Below, piece by piece: positions 1-6,898 of a DNA stretch of 15,014 nt. Origin of the DNA: Thermoplasmatota archaeon (GTDB lineage Archaea > Thermoplasmatota > Thermoplasmata > UBA10834); assembly GCA_030836605.1 (NCBI GenBank), contig JAUPMC010000048.1, forward strand, positions 1 through 15,014, written 5' to 3'. Made by a program: the position numbers and the translations under genes. The notes beneath the pieces are model-generated. The model saw nothing but the letters and a program-made list of their open reading frames with translations. It made no database searches and was not told the origin of the DNA. The first letter of the stretch is position 1; every line of letters starts with the position of its first letter.

Positions 1-621
1 GCTCCTCATCTTGCCCCTGCCGGCCCTGATCCTCTTGCCCTCAGCGGCCCTGGCGACGTCGTCGTACACGCCTATCGACTCGAGCATCGTGACCGCCTCC
101 TTGGTGGTCTTGACCGCCTCGATGTCGTCCTTGACGACCACGGGCACGGTCAGCTCGTCCTTGAACTGGTGGCCCCTGGCCTTGACGAGCTCCACCCTGC
201 CAGTCGCGCTGAGCGCGGACATCTTGGCGAGCATGAGCTCCTTCCTGTTGATCTTCTTCCCGAGGTCCTTGTCGACCTTCGGCGGGTGCGCCCGCCTGCC
301 GCCCACGTTGTTCGGGGACTGCGCGGCGGTCGAGCTGCCCTTCATCCTCTGTACCCTGGAGACGCCCCTGCCCTTGCCCCAGGTCGCGACCGAGTGGCAC
401 GCGCCCGCGTACGGCTTGGGCGCGTATGGCTGCCTCTTGTTCGCCTCGATCGCCGTGACGGCCCTGTGTATGACGTCGAACCGTATCTCGGTCTTGAACG
501 CAACGGGCAGGTCCTTCTCGCCCGCGACCTCGCCCTTGAGGTCGTAGACGTTTACCTTGCCGGGAGCGGATGCCGGTTCCTCGGCTTCTGCCTTTATCTT
601 CTTCATCTTCTTCTCGGCCAT
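1..621 (-). CDS. rpl4: 50S ribosomal protein L4 (archaeal L4/L1e type), 3' end cut by window edge
   Basis: Large-subunit ribosomal protein that binds 23S rRNA near the start of the peptide exit tunnel. 207 codons are visible and no stop is reached. The N-terminus has a lysine-rich run, then the residues VNVYDLKGEVAGEKDLP that open the L4 fold. An exit-tunnel loop follows (KPYAGACHSVATWGKGRGVSR, then GRRAHPPK around residues 95-100), and the visible part ends in a basic GRGKMRS stretch. The ATG lies 4 nt after the rpl3 TGA, with a GGAG about 9 nt upstream that is inside the rpl3 stop region, so translation is probably coupled to L3. This is the standard archaeal L3-L4 order; L23 and L2 would be expected beyond the edge. 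Identification is from motif and position; family is very secure. Confidence 0.95.
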   Translation of the reverse strand, partial: MAEKKMKKIKAEAEEPASAPGKVNVYDLKGEVAGEKDLPVAFKTEIRFDVIHRAVTAIEANKRQPYAPKPYAGACHSVATWGKGRGVSRVQRMKGSSTAAQSPNNVGGRRAHPPKVDKDLGKKINRKELMLAKMSALSATGRVELVKARGHQFKDELTVPVVVKDDIEAVKTTKEAVTMLESIGVYDDVARAAEGKRIRAGRGKMRS

Positions 622-625
622 TCAA

Positions 626-1630
626 TCACACTCCCTGTTTCGATTCAAGTGATACGAATGTCACCTGCGGCGCCTCGGGGAGCTTCATGCCCGTGTCCCT
701 GATGGGCTGCCTGAGCCTGATGAGCCTCTTGGACGGCCCGGGGACGGACCCGTGGATGATCACGTAGCTGTTCCTCACGTCGCCGTAGTGCAGGAAGCCG
801 CCCTTGGGGGTGACCTCCTCTCCCTTGTCGCCAATCTTGAGTATCCTCTTGTTGAGCTCGGTCCTCTGGTGGAATCCCATCTGGCCGCCCTGGGGGACCG
901 TCGGTCTCACGTAGTTGGGCCTCTTGGTCCCGAGGGTACCTATGAGCCTCCTGTGCTTGCTGTTCTTGTGCATCAGGAGCTTGGTGCCCCAGCGCTTCGT
1001 GACACCCTGCCAGCCCTTGCCCTTCGTGATGGCCGCGACATCGATCATGTCGCCCTCCTTCGCGAAGTCCTTGATCGTGACGGGCTTTCCGAGGACCTCC
1101 TTGGCGAACTTGAGCCTGTCCTCCATCTTGCCGCCGCCGATCCTGATCTCCACGATCTCGGGCCTCTTCTTCGGCAGGCCGCTGACGAGCACTGGCTGCG
1201 TGTACATGAGCGCACGAATGTCGTCGTACTCGAGCTTCTCGGCCTTCTCCCAGGCCTTGGCCTCGTCGTGCTCCTTCGGCACCGGGAGCTTCCTCGAGAG
1301 TTCCTTGTCCAGCTTCTTCGCCCAGACCTCGCCGACGGCCTTCCTGCCGTAGGGTGTCTCCTCGTAGAAGCGGACGCCGCAGACCTTCATCGGCGGCACC
1401 TCGAGGACCGTGACCGGGACCTGTACCTCTTGTCCCGCGGTCGTGCTCCTGGTCCTGTAGTCGACTATGAACGCGTGGGTCATGCCCGCCTTGTACCCGG
1501 CGAACCCCTGCAGCCTGACCCCGTCACCCGTCGGCTCTGGCCACGTGGTGACTCTGGCGGTTATGCTGCTCGCCCTCTTCCTTGGCGAGTAGCCCCTTGA
1601 GCCTTGCTTTGGCCTTCTCCTTGTCGGCAT
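626..1630 (-). CDS. rpl3: 50S ribosomal protein L3
   Basis: Large-subunit protein that reaches the peptidyl-transferase centre; an early 23S rRNA binder. At 334 aa it has the length of archaeal/eukaryal L3, which is longer than bacterial L3. Visible family signatures are the basic N-terminus with the GYSPRKRA stretch, FAGYKAGMTH near residue 45, the central GKGWQGVTKRWG segment, HRRLIGTLG with PNYVRPTVPQGGQMGFHQRTE, and the C-terminal HGSVPGPSKRLIRLR. The ATG is preceded by GAGGG about 8 nt upstream, and this Shine-Dalgarno lies within a small predicted hairpin. First gene of the L3-L4 operon; it has its own TATA box and a structured leader of about 190 nt (described separately). Stop is TGA. 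Confidence 0.97.
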   Translation of the reverse strand: MPTRRRPKQGSRGYSPRKRASSITARVTTWPEPTGDGVRLQGFAGYKAGMTHAFIVDYRTRSTTAGQEVQVPVTVLEVPPMKVCGVRFYEETPYGRKAVGEVWAKKLDKELSRKLPVPKEHDEAKAWEKAEKLEYDDIRALMYTQPVLVSGLPKKRPEIVEIRIGGGKMEDRLKFAKEVLGKPVTIKDFAKEGDMIDVAAITKGKGWQGVTKRWGTKLLMHKNSKHRRLIGTLGTKRPNYVRPTVPQGGQMGFHQRTELNKRILKIGDKGEEVTPKGGFLHYGDVRNSYVIIHGSVPGPSKRLIRLRQPIRDTGMKLPEAPQVTFVSLESKQGV

Positions 1631-1821
1631 CTGCTATCCCTCTTCATCGAAGCGATAGACCGGGCTGAACGTACTCCGAGGTACGATCGCAGTCCGAGGC
1701 ATCACTTCTCGGCCGTGACGCTTCGTGCACGCCACAGAAGTTGTCCAAGGCGTGAGTGATGGGTTGCTCGGAGGCATTGCCCAAACAGCGTCTGGCCGAT
1801 ACCGCCTCAGGTATCGCAGTC
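1631..1821 (-). promoter_or_regulatory. structured 5' leader of the rpl3-rpl4 operon
   Basis: Between the predicted transcription start (about 1815) and the rpl3 ATG, the minus strand can form several stems: a 6-bp hairpin at 1798-1815; a nested set of 5, 6 and 6 bp pairing 1767-1771 with 1694-1698, 1755-1760 with 1701-1706, and 1749-1754 with 1728-1733; a 5-bp hairpin at 1670-1685; and a hairpin at 1634-1658 (CTATC/GATAG plus CTTC/GAAG) that carries the rpl3 Shine-Dalgarno in its internal loop. GACTGCGAT directly precedes both the 1798-1815 and the 1670-1685 hairpins. Pairings are read by eye. Function is inferred: translational control of ribosomal protein synthesis is the simplest idea, a separate small RNA the alternative. 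No open frame of note here. Confidence 0.45.
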
Positions 1822-1837
1822 TTGCCGAATGGGGTGG

Positions 1838-1848
1838 TTATATATAAA
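1838..1848 (-). promoter_or_regulatory. TATA box for the rpl3 operon
   Basis: Minus-strand TTTATATATAA is the best TATA box in the region, in otherwise GC-rich DNA. It lies just past the stop of the upstream DUF5611-like gene, and predicts transcription starting near 1815, at the foot of the first leader hairpin. Confidence 0.65.
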
Positions 1849-1875
1849 CATGACCGTCCCGCGCGGACGGTGTGG

Positions 1876-2202
1876 CTACGGCTTGCCCTCTTTCGCGGCC
1901 TTCTGGGCCCGCTTGCCCCGCTCCTTCGCGTTGTACCCCGTGACGGTCTCGAGGAACGTGTTGTAGGCCTTGATGGTCTTCTGGGCGGTCTCGTTGTCCA
2001 CGGTCGGGTCCATCTTCGTATCGACGCAGAGCGACTTCCCCTTCTCCCCTGGCCACGCCCAGAACTCCTTGAGCCCGCCGAAGGACGAGAAGAGTTTCCC
2101 GTCCCTCTCCTCGGCGTTCCCCATGATGTCCGCCATGGACTTCCTGAGGTTGTCGACCTTCACGTTGTCGTACTGTCCCCTTCTGACGTCGTACTCGTGC
2201 AC
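1876..2202 (-). CDS. small conserved archaeal protein, tentatively DUF5611 family
   Basis: 108 aa, no signal peptide or membrane segment. It opens HEYDVRRGQYDNV and ends with a lysine-rich basic helix after the segment TGYNAKERGKRAQ. The overall pattern (EYDVKRG-like start, central FGGLKEFWAW, late YNxFLxxxTGYxAKER) resembles the DUF5611 proteins of Thermoplasma relatives as I remember them; I cannot verify this without a search, and the function is unknown. The start is GTG; GGTGA 5-6 nt upstream supports it, and no better in-frame ATG lies above. Stop is TAG. The gene lies between the surface protein gene and the rpl3 promoter, with 63 bp upstream that contain a weak TATA-like element, so it is probably transcribed alone. 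Confidence 0.8.
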   Translation of the reverse strand: MHEYDVRRGQYDNVKVDNLRKSMADIMGNAEERDGKLFSSFGGLKEFWAWPGEKGKSLCVDTKMDPTVDNETAQKTIKAYNTFLETVTGYNAKERGKRAQKAAKEGKP

Positions 2203-2236
2203 GGGTTCACCCGCTGGCAGCTATGCTCGTCGCACC

Positions 2237-2249
2237 CTCATAAGGGTTT
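2237..2249 (-). promoter_or_regulatory. possible TATA/BRE element for the DUF5611-like gene
   Basis: Minus-strand GAAACCCTTATGAG resembles a BRE plus weak TATA box, about 40 nt upstream of the GTG start. Only the spacing and the purine-rich flank support it. Confidence 0.3.
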
Positions 2250-2265
2250 CCGAATCGGTTCGTGC

Positions 2266-2622
2266 CTACCCTGAGAAGGTGCACTGACCCATGGCGCCGT
2301 CCGTCGGCTCGTAGATGGCCGCGAAGGTGTAATCCGTATCTGCGGCGAACGAGGTCGCAGTCAGCCTGATGAAGTCGCCCTGGTTCACCTTCCCGTTTCC
2401 GGATAGGTCCACAATCGTGAAGCTCACCACGAGCGAACCGATGGTCACGGTCTGCATGACCTGCGTGTCTCCCAGACCGTCGTCGAGCATGTCGGCGGTC
2501 AGGTCGGACCAGCCGCCGGCGCTCGTCCCGTCGGAGATCACGAATGAGATCTGGCGCCTGTCTACGTTCTCATCGACCGCGCCGAACGTGATCTTGACCC
2601 CGTCCGTGATTGGCTCGTCCAT
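2266..2622 (-). CDS. downstream in-frame part of the split surface protein (Ig-like domain); perhaps not translated alone
   Basis: 118 aa if started at the first ATG, but the frame is open from 2652, directly after the TAG that ends the upstream calcium-repeat protein. The extra upstream codons (FDLTTPVTFL) read as the first beta strand of the domain, so the ATG would cut into the fold. The domain has GVKITFGAVD, a loop DLSGNGKVNQGD that looks calcium-binding, and ends YTFAAIYEPT. That ending matches YTYAFEYEPT at the end of the upstream protein, so the two are tandem homologous domains. No Shine-Dalgarno precedes the ATG and there is no room for a promoter. Most likely this is the C-terminal part of one gene broken by a nonsense codon, or reached by readthrough. 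Stop is TAG. Confidence 0.45.
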   Translation of the reverse strand: MDEPITDGVKITFGAVDENVDRRQISFVISDGTSAGGWSDLTADMLDDGLGDTQVMQTVTIGSLVVSFTIVDLSGNGKVNQGDFIRLTATSFAADTDYTFAAIYEPTDGAMGQCTFSG

Positions 2623-2652
2623 CAGGAATGTTACGGGCGTCGTCAGGTCGAA

Positions 2653-3444
2653 CTAGAACGACCCTCCCGTGAAGGTGTACTCAGTCGGCTCGTACTCGAA
2701 TGCATAGGTGTACTCCACTCCTGAGTCGAAGCTCCCATCCTCTGGGTATATCGCGAACCCATCCAGTTCTGAAACCATCCCGTCCCCTTCACCGTCATCG
2801 ACCAGCAGATACACTCTGATTGTTCCGAGATCGTAGGTCTCGTATTCGTAAGTCGAACGCGAGTCTTCACCGTCGAGGTCTTCGCTGTCGGGTTCCCAGG
2901 CGACAGTCTCCGAATCGATGCTCATAGTGATGCGGAGGTCGCTCCAAGGGAACTCGGGATACAGGTCAACGACCATGCAGACCAGGTGGCCGTCGAACAT
3001 CGAAGTGGATGTGGACATCATCGGGGAGGCCCTGTCCGGATCATCTGGGAACACGTCCACGTTGTCTCCCCAGCCGTCGCCGTCGGTGTCGTACCACTCA
3101 TCCGGGTCATCAGGGAAGTCGTCCGAGTTGTCCCCGACCCCGTCCGAGTCTGAGTCCAATGTCTCATTCGCATCGTCGGCGAACGCATCGGAGTTGTCTC
3201 CGACGCCGTCCCCGTCAAGGTCGTTCCACTCCGAAGCGTCGTCCGGGAAATCGTCCACGGCGCCGACATACCCGTCTCCGTCCTTGTCATGGACGGACGC
3301 CAGGGGCGACATCGAAGGACTCAGCATGAACGCAATGATAAGAACGAAGGCCAATGCCACGGCGGCTGCCGCTATGACTACTGCGCCTGTCTTGCTCCCT
3401 ACCCAACCGGACCCCTTCGGCGGACTGCCTGCTGTCTCGCTCAT
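2653..3444 (-). CDS. membrane-anchored surface protein with thrombospondin type 3 calcium repeats
   Basis: 263 aa up to an in-frame TAG. Residues 1-18 are a short polar head, 19-41 a strong hydrophobic segment that acts as signal anchor. Residues 53-138 hold four repeats of about 22 aa with the pattern DxDGDGxGDNxDxFPDDxxEW, the acidic calcium-binding thrombospondin type 3 motif. A beta-rich C-terminal domain (about 145-263) follows. The protein is inferred to sit outside the cytoplasmic membrane; ligand and role are unknown. The ATG has GGTGG 8 nt upstream and a TATA box in the 70-bp gap behind the radical SAM gene. The frame continues past the TAG into a second copy of the C-terminal domain, so this gene is probably truncated relative to its ancestor. 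Acidic composition sets it apart from the housekeeping neighbours. Confidence 0.8.
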   Translation of the reverse strand: MSETAGSPPKGSGWVGSKTGAVVIAAAAVALAFVLIIAFMLSPSMSPLASVHDKDGDGYVGAVDDFPDDASEWNDLDGDGVGDNSDAFADDANETLDSDSDGVGDNSDDFPDDPDEWYDTDGDGWGDNVDVFPDDPDRASPMMSTSTSMFDGHLVCMVVDLYPEFPWSDLRITMSIDSETVAWEPDSEDLDGEDSRSTYEYETYDLGTIRVYLLVDDGEGDGMVSELDGFAIYPEDGSFDSGVEYTYAFEYEPTEYTFTGGSF

Positions 3445-3484
3445 TCCCCGACCACCTTTCTGGCGTTCAAGATTGAGAACCCTG

Positions 3485-3494
3485 CTATATTACT
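3485..3494 (-). promoter_or_regulatory. TATA box for the calcium-repeat protein gene
   Basis: Minus-strand GTAATATAGC lies about 45 nt before the ATG at 3444, in the short gap after the RaSEA stop. Its position would give a leader of roughly 15-20 nt that includes the GGTGG ribosome binding site. Confidence 0.5.
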
Positions 3495-3514
3495 GTGTCC
3501 TCGGAGCACCTGGG

Positions 3515-4537
3515 TCAAGCCCGCCTGAAGAACCTCTGCAGGTCGGGCGTGCCCCCCACGACCGCGCCTTCGAGGCCGAGCACGGCGCGGTACATCCCCT
3601 CGCACTCGCACTCGGGCCTGGCCAGCCTGGACAGGTCCTGCGAGGCCGTGAACGCCTTCAGGCCGTCGAGTATCACCTGGTCGCACCCGCCGCAGTTGTG
3701 CGCGCCCCTCACGGTGCCTCCGCCCACGGGGTCGCACAGCAGCTTCGGCCCGAGCCCGGCGCACCGCCGGGCGACCTCGAGCGCGCTCCAGAGCCACGGG
3801 GGCCGGTAGGACCAGTCCTTCCAGAGCCTCTCGACCAGCGTCCCCTTCTGGATGTTGACCGCGTTCACCGAGATGGCGTGGCTGAACGGCGCTGCGTGCT
3901 CCGCGGTCGCGACGGCGTCCTCCACCGCCTCCCTCTCGGTCAGGAACGGCGGCTTGAGGAGCACGTATGTCCTGAGGTCCATGCCCCGCTCCTTCATGAG
4001 CGTGGCCGCGCGGTCGTAGTCCCCGACGGTGAACCCCTTGTTGATCGAGTGCCTCAGGACCTTGTCGTTCGCGCTCTCGAGACCTATGGCCAGCTCTATG
4101 TCCTCGTGCGCCGCGAGCAGCGCGTCGAGGCCGTCCGCTGTGATGTACTCGGGACGCGATTCCACGAGGAGCCGCATGCCTTTGTCCGCGCACTCCCCGA
4201 GCACGCGCTCGGCCACCCCCGCGGGTACCTCGCGCCCGTCCAGGAACGACCCTGACGTGTAGACCTTGAGCATCGCGACCCCTCCCAGCCCGGAGAGCGC
4301 CACGTCGAACTGCTTGACGATGTCGTCCGCGGATATCGAGCGGTCCGACTCGATGTTGTAGCCGCACATCGAGCACCCGCCCTTGTGGAAGTGGCTGCAC
4401 CCGGATGTGCGCAGGATGATCACGCCGGCGTCGACCTGCTTGCCGTCGATGTTCTCCTTCTCCCTCCAGACGGCCACAGCGGCGTCCTTGTCCTTGCGCC
4501 TGCGCCTGTCCTTGCCGCCAGCTCCAGCGTCTGTCAT
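3515..4537 (-). CDS. radical SAM enzyme, RaSEA-like archaeosine synthase subunit
   Basis: 340 aa. RaSEA works with ArcS to convert the lysine adduct of preQ0 at position 15 of archaeal tRNAs to archaeosine; this is family knowledge. In the sequence, C47, C55 and C58 form the cluster GCSHFHKGGCSMCGYN, the CxxxxxxxCxxC spacing of this subfamily rather than the usual CxxxCxxC. A TIM-barrel-like body follows (KVYTSGSFLDGREVP, then LLVESRPEYIT and AIGLESAND). The C-terminus has an extra cysteine set (NCGGC and ECECE), which could bind metal. A basic head of about 20 residues precedes the core. It starts 20 nt after the DUF1931 stop with no strong ribosome binding site, so probably shares its transcript. 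ArcS is not in the window. The identification is from the cysteine motif and whole-length look. Confidence 0.85.
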   Translation of the reverse strand: MTDAGAGGKDRRRRKDKDAAVAVWREKENIDGKQVDAGVIILRTSGCSHFHKGGCSMCGYNIESDRSISADDIVKQFDVALSGLGGVAMLKVYTSGSFLDGREVPAGVAERVLGECADKGMRLLVESRPEYITADGLDALLAAHEDIELAIGLESANDKVLRHSINKGFTVGDYDRAATLMKERGMDLRTYVLLKPPFLTEREAVEDAVATAEHAAPFSHAISVNAVNIQKGTLVERLWKDWSYRPPWLWSALEVARRCAGLGPKLLCDPVGGGTVRGAHNCGGCDQVILDGLKAFTASQDLSRLARPECECEGMYRAVLGLEGAVVGGTPDLQRFFRRA

Positions 4538-4557
4538 GGAAAACTCTTCGGGCGCCC

Positions 4558-4752
4558 TCAGAGGTCGTACGGCTTCAGGGTCTTGCGGCCGTTCCTCTTC
4601 GCCCGCCTCGCGGCCCTCTCGATCATCTCGTGGACCTCCCTGTCGAGCTCGCGGTAGAACTCCTCGGAGATCCTGAACCTGTCACCGACGACGTCCTTCA
4701 CGTCAGAGACCTTGATAATCATCTTACCGTTGCGGAGACTGGAAACCGGCAT
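4558..4752 (-). CDS. DUF1931 histone-fold small protein
   Basis: 64 aa. The core IIKVSDVKDVVGD...ISEEFYRELDREVHEMIERAARRAKRNGRKTLKPYDL is the typical DUF1931 single histone fold: helix, loop, a long helix with alternating charge, and the final RKTLKPYDL, equivalent to the RKTVMPRDL end of archaeal histones and NF-YB. Probably binds DNA as a dimer; the target is unknown. I chose the ATG at 4752 because GGGGAG lies just upstream; the internal ATG at 4722 would give the bare 54-residue core and has only a weak GGTA. Divergent from tyrS and 20 nt ahead of the RaSEA gene. Whether it is structural chromatin protein or a regulator of its operon cannot be told. Confidence 0.85.
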   Translation of the reverse strand: MPVSSLRNGKMIIKVSDVKDVVGDRFRISEEFYRELDREVHEMIERAARRAKRNGRKTLKPYDL

Positions 4753-4884
4753 TGACTCCCCTCTACACTGACTGACCCCGCGAAGGGAGTTAGTGCTAAT
4801 GCGTGTGCCCCTCTTAACCCTTTCCGAACGGCCGTGCCGCAAAGCTTTTCCACAGGCCCGCTCGTTCATGGACGAGGAACAAGG
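4753..4884. promoter_or_regulatory. divergent promoter region between the DUF1931 gene and tyrS
   Basis: 132 bp. For the minus strand, AAGGGTTAAGAG (4811-4822) is a weak TATA candidate about 65 nt before the DUF1931 start. For the plus strand, AAGCTTTT (4841-4848) lies about 40 nt before the tyrS ATG. Both are poor matches and other starts are possible. Nothing else was seen here. Confidence 0.35.
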
Positions 4885-5928
4885 ATGGACGTCGAACGCA
4901 GGATGGAGCTCGCGACGAAGGGCGCGCTCGAGATAGTGACGGAGCCGGAGCTGAGGACGCTCTTCGAGACGAACGACTCGCCGAGCGCGTACATCGGGTT
5001 CGAGCCGAGCGGGTACGTCCATATAGGACAGTTCATAACGGCCGCGAAGATGGCCGAGCTGCAGGAGGCCGGCGTGCGCTTGACCGTGTTCTTGGCGGAC
5101 TGGCACGCGATGATCAACGACAAGTTCGGGGGTGACATCAAGAGCATCCGCGTCTGCGGGGACTACATGCGCGAGTGCTTCCTCGCGCTGGGGGTCAAGG
5201 ACTCGGCGAGGTTCGTGTGGGCCAACGACCTCGTCGGCAGGCCCGAGTACTGGGAGAAGTTCATCAGGATATGCAAGGCCAGCACGCTGATGCGCATCAA
5301 GAGGGCCATGACGATCATGGGGCGGACGGAGGACGAGGCGGAGCTGGACGCGTCCAAGGTGATGTACCCGCCCATGCAGGCGGCGGACATATTCCAGCTG
5401 GAGGCGGACATCGCCCTGGCGGGGATGGACCAGCGGAGGGCCCACATGCTCGCGAGGGACGCCGCGGAGAAGCTCGGCTGGAAGAAGCCCGTCGCGTTGC
5501 ACACGCCGCTCCTGATGAGCCTGGTGGGCAGCGGGAGGATGGACCCGGTCGAGGCCAAGATGTCCAAGAGCGACCCGAACAGCGCGATATTCCTCCACGA
5601 CAGACCGGAGGACATCTCCAGGAAGATGAAGAACGCGTTCTGTCCGCCTGAGGCCGAGAACAACCCCGTCCTGGACGTGATGAGGCTCATAGTCTTCCCG
5701 AAGCTCGGGGCCGTGAACATCGACCGGCCGGCGAAGTACGGCGGGCCGCTGTCCTTCTCGAGCTACGACGAGCTGGCCAAGACCTACGCCAGCAAGGGCC
5801 TGCACCCGCAGGACCTGAAGAAGGGAGCGGCCGACTCGCTCGTGACTATACTCGCCCCGGTCAGGGACCATTTCCAGAAGCGCCCGGAGACGATCGACCG
5901 GCTCAAGGGGCTAACGATCACCAGATGA
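4885..5928 (+). CDS. tyrS: tyrosyl-tRNA synthetase (archaeal type)
   Basis: Class I aminoacyl-tRNA synthetase that charges tRNA-Tyr. 347 aa from the chosen ATG, the usual length for archaeal TyrRS, which lacks the bacterial S4-like tail. HIGQ at 46-49 is the HIGH motif, and KMSKS at 225-229 is canonical. YPPMQAAD (about 155-162) gives the Y-x3-Q-x2-D set that recognises tyrosine in archaeal enzymes and tells it from TrpRS. The start MDVERRMELATKG matches the family; an in-frame upstream ATG at 4834 adds 17 unlikely residues and would overlap the promoter. GAGG lies 8-10 nt upstream. Its 3' end overlaps the convergent DHH gene by 18 bp. Only plus-strand gene in the first 13.9 kb, so probably a single-gene transcript. 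Confidence 0.95.
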   Translation: MDVERRMELATKGALEIVTEPELRTLFETNDSPSAYIGFEPSGYVHIGQFITAAKMAELQEAGVRLTVFLADWHAMINDKFGGDIKSIRVCGDYMRECFLALGVKDSARFVWANDLVGRPEYWEKFIRICKASTLMRIKRAMTIMGRTEDEAELDASKVMYPPMQAADIFQLEADIALAGMDQRRAHMLARDAAEKLGWKKPVALHTPLLMSLVGSGRMDPVEAKMSKSDPNSAIFLHDRPEDISRKMKNAFCPPEAENNPVLDVMRLIVFPKLGAVNIDRPAKYGGPLSFSSYDELAKTYASKGLHPQDLKKGAADSLVTILAPVRDHFQKRPETIDRLKGLTITR

Positions 5929-6873
5929 GCCCTCGGTGAGCCGCCGGAGCAGCTTGACCGTGCTGTCGACGGATATGTTCAGGATGGCCTCGACGTCCCC
6001 GACGCCCGTGATGCCCGCGGCGCCTGGATGTCCCCCGCCCCCGTTCGAGGTCTCCGAGCCGACGCCGTCCAGGAGCTTCCCCAGGTGCACGCCCAGCCTG
6101 ACCATCTCCTGGGTCGCGCGGGCGCTGACCCTGAAGTTGTCCCCGCGCTGGGAGCCGACGAACACCACGTCCGCGCCGAGCGATATGAGCGCCTTGCACA
6201 CGGACGCCTCGTAGGCGCTCCCCTGCGAGGCCGCGACGATGAAGTCCCCGATCTTCCAGTACTTCAGCCTCTGGGCGCCCCTGAGCTGCGATATCCTCTC
6301 CGAGATGTCGGAGTCCATGTGTACCAGGGCGGTGGCCTCGTCCATCTGGACACCGTTCTCCTCCATGAGGCCCGCGAAGGCCCTCAGGGCGGAGGGCCTC
6401 CCGTACTTGAACATGCCAGTGTCCGTCAGTATGCCCGCCATGAGCGCGAGCGCTGCCTCTTTCGGCATGCGCTTGCCCGCCGCCATGAGCAGCTCGAGCA
6501 CGATCTCCGAGCACGAGCTCTTGCTGTCGTCGCAGTAATATGTGCGCGCCGAGGACCACCTGTCCGTGCGCGTGTGGTGGTCGACCACAATCGCCCCCGC
6601 GAAGTCTGTGCCCTCGGGCAGCAGCTCGGGCCCGGACGTGTCCAGGACCAGGAGCGTCCCGGGCGGGCGCTCGGGGGACTCCACGAGCGTGATGCCCAGC
6701 GCCCTCGTCATCTCCTTCGCCATCCGGTCCGTCCCGCCCGGGGTCCATATGGTGACCTGGGGGAAGCAGCACTTGACGGCGAAGGCGCTCGCGAGCGCGT
6801 CGGGGTCCGCATTGCCGTGGAGCAGAGCCACGATGGGTCCCCTCTCAAGCTCGGACGCGATGCTGGACAACAC
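5911..6873 (-). CDS. DHH/DHHA1 family phosphoesterase (RecJ/NrnA-like)
   Basis: 320 aa, probably a manganese-dependent exonuclease or nanoRNase/cyclic-dinucleotide hydrolase; the family is clear, the substrate is not. Metal-binding motifs are intact: HGNADPDA (19-26), LDTS (77-80), VDHH (97-100) and LTDTG (149-153). The DHHA1 substrate loop GGGGHPGAAG is at 278-287. The start is GTG; the nearby ATG at 6880 is out of frame. A TATA box centred about 30 nt upstream of the GTG implies a leaderless or nearly leaderless mRNA, which fits the absence of a ribosome binding site. The 90-bp gap after prefoldin beta holds no other gene. A DHH gene next to pfdB is a common archaeal order. Stop is TAG and lies inside the end of tyrS. 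Confidence 0.93.
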   Translation of the reverse strand: MLSSIASELERGPIVALLHGNADPDALASAFAVKCCFPQVTIWTPGGTDRMAKEMTRALGITLVESPERPPGTLLVLDTSGPELLPEGTDFAGAIVVDHHTRTDRWSSARTYYCDDSKSSCSEIVLELLMAAGKRMPKEAALALMAGILTDTGMFKYGRPSALRAFAGLMEENGVQMDEATALVHMDSDISERISQLRGAQRLKYWKIGDFIVAASQGSAYEASVCKALISLGADVVFVGSQRGDNFRVSARATQEMVRLGVHLGKLLDGVGSETSNGGGGHPGAAGITGVGDVEAILNISVDSTVKLLRRLTEGSSGDR

Positions 6874-6898
6874 GGAGCATCCGAAGTGATGGGAAGCC

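Noticed and set aside
1631..1830. tRNA or C/D box RNA in the rpl3 leader
   Set aside because: I found no T-loop or cloverleaf, and no C box (RTGATGA) with a D box (CTGA) at suitable spacing on either strand, only partial matches such as GTGATGC.
2653..2655. Pyrrolysine codon in the surface protein gene
   Set aside because: Some Thermoplasmatota read TAG as pyrrolysine, but several genes in this window, including rrp41 and rrp42, end in TAG with the next gene immediately after. TAG looks like a normal stop, and a surface protein is not a known Pyl target. Mutation or split gene is simpler.
2918..4255. 445-codon plus-strand frame opposite the surface protein and RaSEA genes
   Set aside because: It is antisense to two well-supported genes; its serine/proline-rich part merely mirrors the acidic calcium repeats.
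4753..5871. Long minus-strand frame running through tyrS into the DUF1931 gene
   Set aside because: Only its last 64 codons encode a recognisable protein. The rest is the mirror of tyrS, rich in arginine, histidine and valine without motifs.
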